The notes beneath the pieces are model-generated. The model did no database searches and was not told the origin of the DNA. It saw only the letters and a program-made list of their open reading frames with translations. Of a DNA stretch of 64,000 nucleotides, positions 47,141-57,698 are shown in pieces. The position numbers and the translations under genes are program-made. Source of the DNA: Batrachochytrium dendrobatidis JAM81 (lineage: Eukaryota > Chytridiomycota > Chytridiomycetes > Rhizophydiales); assembly GCF_000203795.2 (NCBI RefSeq), contig NW_006281107.1:1002965-1066964 (forward strand), read 5' to 3'. Position 1 is the first letter of the stretch; each line of letters begins with the position of its first letter.

Positions 47141-49157
47141 TTTTACAAATCAGCATCACTGGAAATAGTTACTGTTATTCAGACAGTCACTTGTCCAGAC
47201 ATTACAGTTGTAATATTACACATTTTCCATTGTTGCTGGATACCAATATGCCTACATTTAAAGATGAATGCTACCAACAAAATATTCCATTAGAACTGCA
47301 ACTGTTGCTTCAAGATCATGGACATATCGTTGTAAATCGTTTCAAATATCAGTCTGTTACCCCATTTTAAACCAATCCATCAATCTCCGATTCGGCTCGC
47401 TCAATACTCTCCAGCAACTTGCATTTCATTGCTACAACGACTTGTTCATCGTATCCATGTTTACAGCGTTTGTTGTTTTGACTGCGATTTGCATCAACCC
47501 AGAATAATGGAATTTACCATTTCCTTTGTAGAATCTGTCCATAATGTCTGTTTTAATGTAGTCCTTTGACTGTTTTTGGATACAAAAGTCGACAATCATT
47601 GCTTTATCATCGACTTGACCGCAGTTTGATGAGTTGACAGCACAATCGCATATACACAGGATACGAAATATCAAATCCAATCAAAGTTGGGTATTGTTTG
47701 CTGTATCCTTGTCAACTCGGACAATAGCACCACATGGCAATACTTGATAGCAATGCAGACTGTTTTGGTGCTGTGAGATGCAATGATACAACGAGTTTCA
47801 GGACCCATTCCAATATGATGCAGCATATTGCAGACAAGCAGTTCATTTGTATCTGGTTGCCTGATATCTCTTACATTGTATTGTGTGGGTCTGTACTGAC
47901 GAGTCTTGATGTAGCAACAAACAGTCAGTTCCGTTGTTGACATTCCAAGCGAATCTGGTCTGGATTCCGTTTTTCTTTGGAAATAATGAGATGTCAAACA
48001 ACTTGTCAATGTCAGCCTTGTAGTGTTGAATGACAGTATTGATTGACAGCAGTTTGGATCGGTTCCGTATTTCCATCCAGATACTGTGATATTGGCAAGA
48101 AGGATCTTGCAGTTGTTGGTTGTTGATGAGCAAGTTGGATATAAAGTTGTTTTCAATCAATCCGTTGACAATCATGATAGCATACTTTGATTTGTATGTA
48201 TGCAATACTACTGTCATATTGTGTATGATGTTTCCTATTTCCACAAACACATTCCATTTCCAGCTGTTTTTTGCAGACATTTGATGTTGTGTAGCATGTT
48301 AAAGAATTTAGGTGTATCGAAAAAGTAGAGTATACAAGATAGACAAAAATTACCGAGTCTTTCAACAAGTAATAATATAATATAATATGCCGCTATATAA
48401 AATATTGGTAACGCTGGGTTTTTTAAAAAGTAAGAGTAGTGGTATTGAAACATAAGGGAGATAATGGAGATAATGAGGAAATGATAAATTAGGGAGTGTC
48501 CAATGCAAGTACTAATGCTTGCTTGTTGATTAAAGCTTAGATATCTTGCTTGGATATTACAACAGATACACACTAACCATTCAAACTATACGTAAACGGT
48601 CAATGTCTGATTGCTCCAACATAACAATGAGGATGTAAAATGTAGTACAGAAATAGACGACTAAATTACAATTATTTCAACGGATTTAGCACTCTTGTTC
48701 AAGTAAAACGGTATCATCCGATATTCACTATACACTACTTGTACGTTGAATCATGCCAATCACTTGCTATTTTAACAAGCATGGAATATCACAACACATG
48801 TTGATGACCAACTAATAGCCGAGTGTCAACTCATTCCAGTTTTGGTTTATACTCATTTCTTGACCCTAACCCTTGACCATAGCCATTTTTAGGGTAGGAC
48901 TGCATAATCAACCACATGATATTCGAATGTATGGTCAGATATCGGCTCAGCCAAGGTTGCGGATATCATATAAAGGGAGACTCTTCAAAGTTTGGCATTG
49001 ACAACAAATCAACACCAACCCTGATAACAACACTAGCCCTTAAAACGACCATTCAAGGAATATGCTTTTAATATCATTTATTCAATAATGTATATAAATA
49101 CAATCCAAAACTTGACCTGTTGAATGGCATTGCAACTTGCTCAACCAAACCAGTAAA
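47141..49157. other. Intergenic with decayed coding remains
   Basis: Minus-strand frames at 48280-47843 (SKYAIMIVNGLIENNFISNL, HSIWMEIRNRSKLLSINTVI) and 47680-47432 look protein-like but are broken by stops and match no family I recognise. The strongest local signal is the promoter of the secreted gene at 49158. Confidence 0.4.
49091..49100 (+). promoter_or_regulatory. TATA box of secreted coiled-coil gene
   Basis: TATATAAATA, 58-67 bp before the ATG at 49158. The upstream block CAAGGAATATGCTTTTAATA (49052-49073) and the leader are conserved in the paralogue at 22011, with TATAAATAC at the equivalent site. Confidence 0.6.
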
Positions 49158-50012
49158 ATGAAACTCGCAGTTGCTGTATTGTCATCGATCCTGTTTGCCT
49201 GCTCGGTTACTATTGCCAATCCAATTCTTCCCAGTGAAACTACAAGCACCGAGTCTATCACCTCGCCAACTCCTAATCCAAACGGTATAGGCTTAGATGG
49301 TCTTAATCCACTTCCAGATAGCATCAAGAATTTACTCGACAAATACGTAGAGATACAGGATGGTTTTGAAGAGCAAGAAAAAATATGCGACTCGTTAAAA
49401 CCTCAATATGACAGCCAGACTATGCTGGTAACGAACTTGGAAACAAAGATTCAAGATTTGGAAGAAAAATCTCAAGACGATGACAGCCTAAAATATTATA
49501 TTGAAATTCGGAAGACTAAGATTGATCTCGAAGCCCAAAAATCCAAACTCGAGTATCTTAAAAAACGCTATAGTGAGTGCGTGCTCAAAAAAAATGATCT
49601 TAAATTTGGAATGAATCGCGTCGAAATAAGGCTTGTGGAGTCCGTTTTTGGAACTTGGAATTATAGATCACTTAATCAAAAAATTGCTTCCATCGGCACG
49701 TATCCTTCCGTTATGAGGTACTTTGGCGAATTAGCTAGTAAAGGGCAATCATCAGAACGCAATAAATCTCTTAATCAAAAATCTGGTGGCCGACGAAAGC
49801 ATCGAAAACCTAGTGGTCAACAACAAAGTCAAGATTCGCAACCATCATCAAGTAGACCATCTGGATCTGGATCCCTTGGACGCAGAGCTTCTACTTTTAG
49901 ACACAGAGCTTCTTCCGGTATACGCAGAGGAGCCTCCAGGCTTGTGGGTAATGCTGGATCATTGTTTCAGCGACCCGGAGATGAAGATCGCGAACCATTG
50001 ATTGAGCATTAA
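49158..50012 (+). CDS. Secreted coiled-coil protein with basic C-terminal tail
   Basis: Single exon, 284 residues, starting at the ATG that gives MKLAVAVLSSILFACSVTIA, a signal peptide. A Ser/Thr/Pro linker follows (LPSETTSTESITSPTPNPN). Residues ~60-190 form a charged coiled coil (VEIQDGFEEQEKICDSLKPQ, LVTNLETKIQDLEEKSQDD, IDLEAQKSKLEYLKKRYSEC). The tail (~205-284) is rich in Arg, Ser and Gln (SGGRRKHRKPSGQQQSQDSQ, RRASTFRHRASSGIRRGASR). It is paralogous at the N-terminus and promoter to the broken gene at 21394-22011. No enzymatic motif. Likely a secreted lineage-specific protein; a KR/RR-rich tail could be a protease-processing or nucleic-acid-binding region, but this is speculation. Confidence 0.85.
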   Translation: MKLAVAVLSSILFACSVTIANPILPSETTSTESITSPTPNPNGIGLDGLNPLPDSIKNLLDKYVEIQDGFEEQEKICDSLKPQYDSQTMLVTNLETKIQDLEEKSQDDDSLKYYIEIRKTKIDLEAQKSKLEYLKKRYSECVLKKNDLKFGMNRVEIRLVESVFGTWNYRSLNQKIASIGTYPSVMRYFGELASKGQSSERNKSLNQKSGGRRKHRKPSGQQQSQDSQPSSSRPSGSGSLGRRASTFRHRASSGIRRGASRLVGNAGSLFQRPGDEDREPLIEH

Positions 50013-51099
50013 TCTGTTGGTTTCAACCGATTCGATTATCATTCTAACTCAACTTGCAATAAATTTGGATTTGCATGCATTATATCTGATCATTTCACAG
50101 TCTTGGTTGACATGGTATCATATTGTACATTGACACTTGTATTTCCAATACAATACAGTTGATTGTATATTGCATAGTTGTACACATTGATGATGCTGAC
50201 ATGCATGTGTGTATTGTGTCGATATGATATTGCTTGACATGTCGTATTGACACATGACATGCAATACCAATCAGGTTTCAATCACAAGTGTAACTCATCA
50301 CCAGCCTCAATATCATTACAAACACTTGGACTTGGACTTGTTCAATATAGTATTTACTGTGCAACAAAACATGCAGTGGTTTGATTCAATGGTGATTAGC
50401 ATCCACATCCACATGTCCATATCTTTGACTTGCCAAACATTTGCCACCATTATCCACCATGATCAGTAAAATCGTAATTGGAACCCACTTGATATTGATT
50501 TACAGTGTAAATACCAGACAATCAATATTACGTTGATAAATAATCATCATGCTGCATTTCAGACTTGTAGCATTGTTTCTTGGTGATCAACCTACTGCCA
50601 TTTGATGCTTTTCAACATGTTTAGTATAGTTGTTTGGATGTTACAACAGCTCTGCTCCATACATGTCCAAACAATCAGTCCATGTTTTTACTGTAATACA
50701 CGTTGTATATATGTTCACTGCATCATCTCATCACACATCCTGTCATAATTATGATACAAACTAGCTTAAAATACACGTCCATGAGTCTGTAGTCGATTAT
50801 TAACAATGCAATGGTCCCAGCTGAATGATCCATATCAAACATGTATAAAAGCAATTGTTGTATACAACATACTCGGTAAACCAGTTTATGTTGATTTTTT
50901 GTTGGTATATTATCCAAATCTATTGCATGTCATAAGCAGTTGCATTTGTTGACAAAATGGTTCAAAACAACAGTCAATGACAATCCATTGCATTCACTGT
51001 TGTATAATGTGCATCTACAAACAATATGCATATATCATGATTCCAAACTTTATTGTTTCAATTTTATGCAGATTGGTAGCAGTTTGATATTTGATCAAG
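50013..51099. other. Intergenic between convergent secreted genes
   Basis: About 1.1 kb of AT-rich DNA with no supported gene, RNA or clear repeat. Confidence 0.45.
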
Positions 51100-51642
51100 C
51101 TATTGTTGATCATTGAATAGCAAGTTTTGAACTTTAGCCTCGACCTCGTTCATTCTTGCTTTGAGTCGACTGACTTCACCACATATATGGATTTTTTTCG
51201 CAAGGGATTGAAGATACACATCCTTGGCCTTTTTTAAATTTTCTTTCATACAGTTGGAGGTGGCCTTCAATCGCATTTTTTTTGATGAGCCTTTATCACG
51301 AGTGCATTTATCTAGAGTCAGAGTATGTGTAAGTGTTTGTATACGTACGATGCTGTCGAGGTCTTCACAATCCTGTTTTAAAACTTCGCATTCAGCGACT
51401 TTCGAATTGTATTGTTTCAAAAATATATCATAGCGTGAAAACAGACTAGCGACACGAGTATCACTATGGGGTCGAAATAATAGTGCTGGAGCTGAAGGTG
51501 GATGTGAACCTGATGTTGAGCCTGATGTCGATGTTGATGGTGATGGTTCGAATGTGGGAGCTGGACTTTCAGAAGTCGATACGACTATAGCCGACGACAT
51601 GGCTGCCAGCAGCGAAATTACAAAAATCACAGCCTGTTTCAT
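51100..51642 (-). CDS. Small secreted coiled-coil protein
   Basis: Single exon, 180 residues on the minus strand. MKQAVIFVISLLAAMSSAIV is a signal peptide. A Ser/Thr/Pro linker follows (STSTSGSTSGSHPPSAP), then an alpha-helical charged region with regularly spaced cysteines (SKVAECEVLKQDCEDLDSIV, LTLDKCTRDKGSSKKMRLKA, ATSNCMKENLKKAKDVYLQS, IHICGEVSRLKARMNEVEAK). The five or six Cys suggest disulfides in the secreted form. An ATAAATATC TATA-like element lies about 90 bp upstream. It shares the plan, but little sequence, with the gene at 49158. Function unknown. Confidence 0.8.
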   Translation of the reverse strand: MKQAVIFVISLLAAMSSAIVVSTSESPAPTFEPSPSTSTSGSTSGSHPPSAPALLFRPHSDTRVASLFSRYDIFLKQYNSKVAECEVLKQDCEDLDSIVRIQTLTHTLTLDKCTRDKGSSKKMRLKATSNCMKENLKKAKDVYLQSLAKKIHICGEVSRLKARMNEVEAKVQNLLFNDQQ

Positions 51643-52427
51643 TGTAAACTATCCAGATGAACAATACAGACGAGCAGCAATTTATTCAGATAGTGTCGAA
51701 ATACTGGGTAGTTTTGGCAGTTTGTTTTGATATTTATACAACATGGATTGATTAAAGGGTCAAAACTAAAGGCTATTGTTACAACTGTACTCGTGTAAGA
51801 TGGAACATTAATAAGGGAGTTCAAGCACACAACAAGCAATCAGTCTCATAGTATTTCCGATGCCAGTTTCTACCAAGTCTAAAGGGCGACATTGTGTCTT
51901 TCAAAACCCTTACGGCTAGCGACATAGGGATAGTAGGAACAATAGGTACAATAGGAACCAAGTGAGAATAAAGTCAAAAAATGCGTAACTGTCACCATCA
52001 ATGTGGATCAAATATTTGATGTGTACATTTCATTCAACCACACAAGAGTATGTTTTTATTGATGTTTATTCAAAGTATCGGTAGATTGTTTAGTACTGAT
52101 TTGGATGACAGAATCATTTATTGTTCGTGTCTTGTACACTGCAACCAGTTTGTTGAACTGCAATCCATCTCGATTGAATACATGACATCACTCGGCTGAT
52201 CTAACGATACTGTTTGGTGATTTTGATTTTGGCATGATTTTTGGCATACCATTTGTAGAATCTGTACATTAACATAAACCAAACAGGCAGTTTACAGTTC
52301 CAAACCATGATCAAAGTGGAGGTTTCTATGCAACGTTTGATTGTAATACATTGTTAATGGCTGCAGGATACGACTTTGGTGTACTATTACAATCGTAAGT
52401 CTGCTATGGTCATGATTTACTTTTGAA
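51643..52427. other. Intergenic with repeat relic
   Basis: A ~70-bp fragment at 51780-51850 (TCGTGTAAGATGGAAC...AATAAGGG...CAGTCTCATAG) matches the outer edge of the 10.8-kb repeat arm. The rest shows no gene. Confidence 0.45.
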
Positions 52428-55400
52428 CAAGTTTTATTTAAACGAATGCCAAGACATGAAATGAACTCATGTGAACATGCCATATCCATACGAGCATATG
52501 CTGGTGGTGTTACAAGTGTATTGGTCAACTGTTGTATGATTGTTGTGATGATGGTGTCAGGGTTGTGTTTGTTACCAATGGTACGCTACCAACAGAAACT
52601 CGATTGATCCAACAGCCATGCATACACATTGTTGTCAGTTACATCGAGTGTTTGTTCAAATAGGTCGATTCAAATGGGTTGCATATAACTGACTAATCCA
52701 GCATTCATCCATTGTCAAACAACTATAATGCACAATACCACCAAGTGTGTAATCACACCCGCACTGATCAGTCATTGCACAGTATGCATCAGTCAATGTC
52801 AAACATATGTGTGTCTGAAACTAAATTGCAGTCCATGACACATCCACACGATCCAACATGACAAATCATGTATTGTGAGTCCAAGATTGATCAAAAACCT
52901 GATCATGGTAAACACAGCATGTTGTTGCATATCAGACTCAATATATCGAGTGATAGTTGCACACTTGCTGATGGTGCACAGTGTATCAGTCACAATACAT
53001 GCACGGTATTGCATTGCAGCCATTGGATGACAGCCGTTTTCAATGTGATACCGATCGACATACATCAGCATGGTGTGATGTGACCATAATCATGATGGAA
53101 TGTGTTGGAGTTGACATTGTGAGTTGACAATCGATACACCATGCACATGACTGGAACATATATATTCGAATGTGGTTTGGTTGGTGTCCAGTTGATCATG
53201 CAATCGCATCGGTGCAACGAGTGAGTGAGCTGATGGTGATCTGAACCCATTTCAACAACAAGGGATCGACAGTCATGGATTTGCATGCATTCAATATGCG
53301 TAGCACACCGTGATTGACTGTTGACTGTGTATGCAGGTCAAGTCATCACCAATCAGATCCAGTGCATACATGACCATTACTAGAATGACTGCCAAACATA
53401 TTCGTGTCTGAAAGTTGATTGTGAGTTGATGGTTTGCAAGAACTGGACACAACCAACATGCTATTGGATACAGCAACCTGAATATAGTTCAGTCGCATGG
53501 TGTGATACAGTGATTTGTGAAATACAACATCCAGATATTTGTAGTGTTGAACACGACGAATCTGTTGTTCGTGTAGCATCATATCAATTGGTAATTCGGA
53601 ATCAAAGTGTTGTGACCACGGAAACCGAGTATGTTGCATTTGACTACACCAAAACTTGTTTGAAATTGTTCCATTTATTGTGCAAGTACACCAGATGCCA
53701 ATTGGAGTGACTGATCAGAGTCAACAAATATCACGATATTGTCGGCATACATGAACCCTCACATTGGTGGTGATTTACACGATACTCATGCAATGACAAT
53801 CGGTTGATATCATCGTGTATGTCGTTGATGAACACGTTGGACAACAATCCGACAGTGGGCATCACCACCGGACTCCATGCTCAAATGGAAATGGGTTAGA
53901 AACCAATGATTCAGTTTGAGCACAAGCTGATGAGTATGTGTGCAGCGCTGTTAGCAAGACCAGTGTGTGTGGTGTCAATCACATATGCTGCAGTTATCAT
54001 ATCAAGGCACCAACCGTGACAGTGTCGAATGCATTTTGAATGTCAATCAACACAACAATAGTATTGAGCTACACGCACTGCTGTCATTGAACAATATCGA
54101 CTAGTGAAACAACCTGCACAACACATTTGTTTGGTTTGAAATCAACCATGCTTAGCGGTGACGAGTTTGTTGAGATCCACGATCCATCAATGTGTGTTTG
54201 CAAGATCTTGCATACCAGTTTATGACACATCAATCAGTGTAATACCGTGTTTGTCGTTTGTATTAATGTGATCACCGTTATTCTTGTCGATATATGCAGT
54301 CAGTACAATCGGTACAGTGTATGCAGACTGCCATCAGGTTGCATAGTGGCCGTCAGAATATTGCCTGAACTGTGTAGCAGGACACGATCAAATGGATTGG
54401 GTGGTTCATCAGGTGTAGTATCATCCGATGTATATAATGCGACTCGACAGAATGTGACCAATATCCTGTTGTTTTTCGGGTGTCTGGTGTGAACCAGCTG
54501 CTGTATTGCATCAACTAGTCGATTCCAAGATATATCCGAGTCGAGATCAGTTGCATCGTCACGAATCGGAACCAGTTTGGATGGTGGAAGTGAATCACGT
54601 ATATGCAAGTACTGACATTACTGCAAGTCAAATAAATGTCCACTATCGTTCATAGCAAGACCCAAGTAGTGATTACTCGGTATGTCAAAAATACTATCAC
54701 TGCTGTACTGAATGATACGATTGGCATCACATCGTATAGTGGAATGGAATGAAATGGAGTGATGGTTGTTGTGTGTGTTGCACCACCAGACATGACTCGA
54801 GCTGCTGCAAATGTCATATCAAAACGATCATCAATACTGTCTGGTCAAGTGTGTCAGCAAACTTGATCCAGATCATATGTTCATTGGCGCATTCAAGTCG
54901 CTGGATTGTTGCATTGTGTTTGTCCCAGAATGCATCTAGTTGGATGCGACAGAGTTCATTGTGATTGTCACGGATACTTGCTGTAATGTACATCGATATT
55001 CCAGTGTTACCATGTCAAATCATCCGTTTGGTTGAGCGATACAGTCGACGTTTATGTTCCCGAGCAGTATGTGCATGTGCATGCAGTTGACAATCATTCA
55101 CTGTTGCATTGGCAGCATCCAATAACTGAATGCATAGCTCGTGTGTGTCCGTGTATGATCCATCAAACGCTGCATATATTCCACCAATCGTGAACATTGC
55201 AATCCGATCATAGGCATATATGCAGAGTTGTGATATGTTAGTTGGATGAGTGGAATGGACTGAATGAGTTGGTGCATGTGTATTAGTGCGGATGCAAGTG
55301 TAAATGACACATCGTCAACAACCGCAATGTTCATGTTTACACGAGCAGATTCTACAAGTGTTTGTTCAGTCTCGTCACACACAAAGTGATTGGTAGAGTG

Positions 55401-57260
55401 TCAATGACATGCAGTCCTGCTCACTCGAGTGATGTTACTGTCTGCATATTGCCAACATACTGCATGACAGTCAAACGCAGTATTCATGCGTGTATGATGT
55501 GTTGTAATGGCGCATATTCAGTGTTCCAGTTTGCAAACAGTAGCACTGATGAGTGATCGTCAAACGGAATAACTGCTGACAGGACATGTTGAATGGCAGA
55601 CAAGACATTTCGCGTTTGATAGTCGCATGCAGCCGAGTGTCCAATGTACACAGCCAACAGTCCAAACACAGTCAGGTGTAAAGTTTGGAATGTTTGCGAC
55701 AATTATGGTGCCATAAACAGTCATTTTGCAAATCCAAACCATTTGTCAATACCGAATGGTGTCTCGATGTTCGGGAACAGTTGCCGAGTGTTGCAATACA
55801 TTGAAACTACACACTGTGTGCTTGAAACTGTCCGTTGCAATGCAAGTCTCGGATAATCCACATAGTCGGTTTGGCTGAATATATGTCAAAGTAGTGAGTG
55901 TTTGCTGGCAATGTTTGACACATTGACTGACAATATTTGACAACAATTAGGAAGTGGTGAAACACACAGTGAGGATGTCGTTGGATGCCTGCGTTGACAG
56001 TTTTTGTGTATGTGTCAGTTGTTGTACGGATGATTGGTGACAGAGTTGATGGATAGTGTGTGCGGAACATGACTCTGACACAGTAATGCGGACTCGTGCA
56101 CCGAGTTGAGTTGTCCAACAATCGATTTTGGAAATGTGTTTGATGTGATGGTTTGAGATGAATGCCAAATGACCACGAATGTTACCAATTGTCATGACAG
56201 TTGATTGTTGATTCAAAACGTTGTTTGTTTGGTATTAATGGTTAGAGTGTCACTCATTGACCTGTCAGATCAGCAAGTGTTATTTCGGTGAGTTTCGTGT
56301 TTATTGTAGTCACATCAACATCAGCAGATTGAACTACGGATTTGCTTGACAGAGTTGCAGATCCAGTTGGATTGATAGACGAGTAACTGTGCAAACAACT
56401 GTGCGAGTTGCAGGATGTTTGAGATCCAACAAAACACTGCTTGCACACAAGTTCGCGAATGCAGATTGTCAGACTTGACCACCAACTCGCAGTATAAATT
56501 GCGTGTACGACAGTTTACACGCTTACCCATCAACAATAAACCCACATAATCAGTAAACTGTCAACGAACAGCCAGCTCAATGGTCGGATTGATGGTTTTT
56601 GTTGGAGTTTCTGGATCAAACTTGACCTGATTTGTACCGAGTTGGGTCATGACTACAAGTTTGACAGCAATAGATTGATCTACTAATAATCTGATCGTGC
56701 TGCTGATTGTATGGATGTTGGTAATCCGTTGCAGATTGATACGGAATGTGACCAAAACACCACAAAGTTTATTGAGTGTGCACATTGCATTCGATGCAAA
56801 ACGCAATAAACAAATGCGAGTTGCAGCATTCATTCAAGGTTCGACACCAGTCGATACAGCATTGACCGCAATGGTATTTATGTCAACAATTGCACGATTA
56901 CGGAATAAGTTGATTGTTGCTTGGCATTCCGTATCGACAGTCTGCGTGTGTGTGCAACGTGCTGTTGTCGCATATGAACAACTTGGATTGACTTTGTGGA
57001 CAAAACACAGTCACAGTTGCGGTGATGTTCACAGTCGTGGAAATGGTTTCGAATACCGCAACTGGTATAACAACTGCATGTGTTGGTGAGCAACCAGAGT
57101 CCAGTTTGATCAAGATCTGTCCCAGTAATGATCGAATGACATTGTCGTGTTTGGTCATCATGACAACAATGTCATTGGTTTGACTCTGCGACTGACCAAA
57201 TGCGCTAGTCACAGCGTTTCCAATTGAGTTCATATTACTTGTGAGGATCGTGAACATATG
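52428..57260 (-). mobile_element. Degenerate non-LTR (LINE-type) retrotransposon
   Basis: Reading the minus strand 57260 to 52428, an ORF1-like region comes first (57257-56254; TMVMMTKH-type coiled coil, then a Cys-rich segment). An endonuclease-like region with VFGLLAVYIGHSAACDYQTR and DDHSSVLLFANWN follows (55.7-55.5 kb). Reverse-transcriptase remains come next: motif A IDIQNAFDTV (about 54050), GVR...CPLS and LLSNVFINDI (about 53880-53830), motif C FMYADNIVIFVDS (about 53750-53720), and a thumb-like RVQHYKYLDVVFH (about 53550). The last ~890 bp is shared with 20215-21110. Stops and frame changes occur throughout and the YxDD box reads YADN, so the copy is dead. The 5' ~1.3 kb is shared, inverted, with 34970-36225. 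Confidence 0.78.
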
Positions 57261-57457
57261 ATGGCATATTGATGGTTGTCATTATTGTCAAGTGTGTTAC
57301 AGTTGATTGAAGATGTGATGGAATGAATCAATATTCGATTGTGTTGTTTATTAACAAGTGAGTGAGTGTGTTTATAAAATAGGAGACAAGAAAGTCATGT
57401 GAATTCCAGTTCAAACGTCATTGTTGATGGTTTTTGATTGTTAAACTATTCAGAAAT

Positions 57458-57541
57458 GTCTCACATTCACACACTACTAATGTCTCACACAATGCAAGTC
57501 AACACTCTCACACTAGTAATGTCTCACATTAATGAGACATT
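57458..57541. promoter_or_regulatory. Cluster of GTCTCAC motifs and palindrome upstream of CRN gene 3
   Basis: GTCTCAC occurs at 57458, 57482 and 57521. The last is part of a 9-bp palindrome with arms at 57518-57526 and 57533-57541. All lie 158-241 bp before the ATG at 57699. The same core precedes the CRN genes at 37046 and 41576, although the flanking sequence is unrelated. Confidence 0.65.
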
Positions 57542-57698
57542 AATTCTGGTGTAAATTTGACTAATTTCCAAATATTTAAATCGTGTGAATTGTCTTGAAA
57601 TATCCCAAAATTTTGTTATTTTGACTCGATTAAAAAGTCGATTTTTGTTTTACAATTTGACAAATAAATTGCTTTTTTACTCTTTTTCTTTTCATAAA

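Noticed and set aside
47432..48280. Overlapping minus-strand frames that might form a gene.
   Set aside because: Stops and frame changes are frequent, no splice model joins them and no family is recognised.
48865..48900. CCCTAACCC and TTTTTAGGGT strings suggest telomeric repeat.
   Set aside because: Only single units are present, with no tandem array, so chance or a tiny relic.
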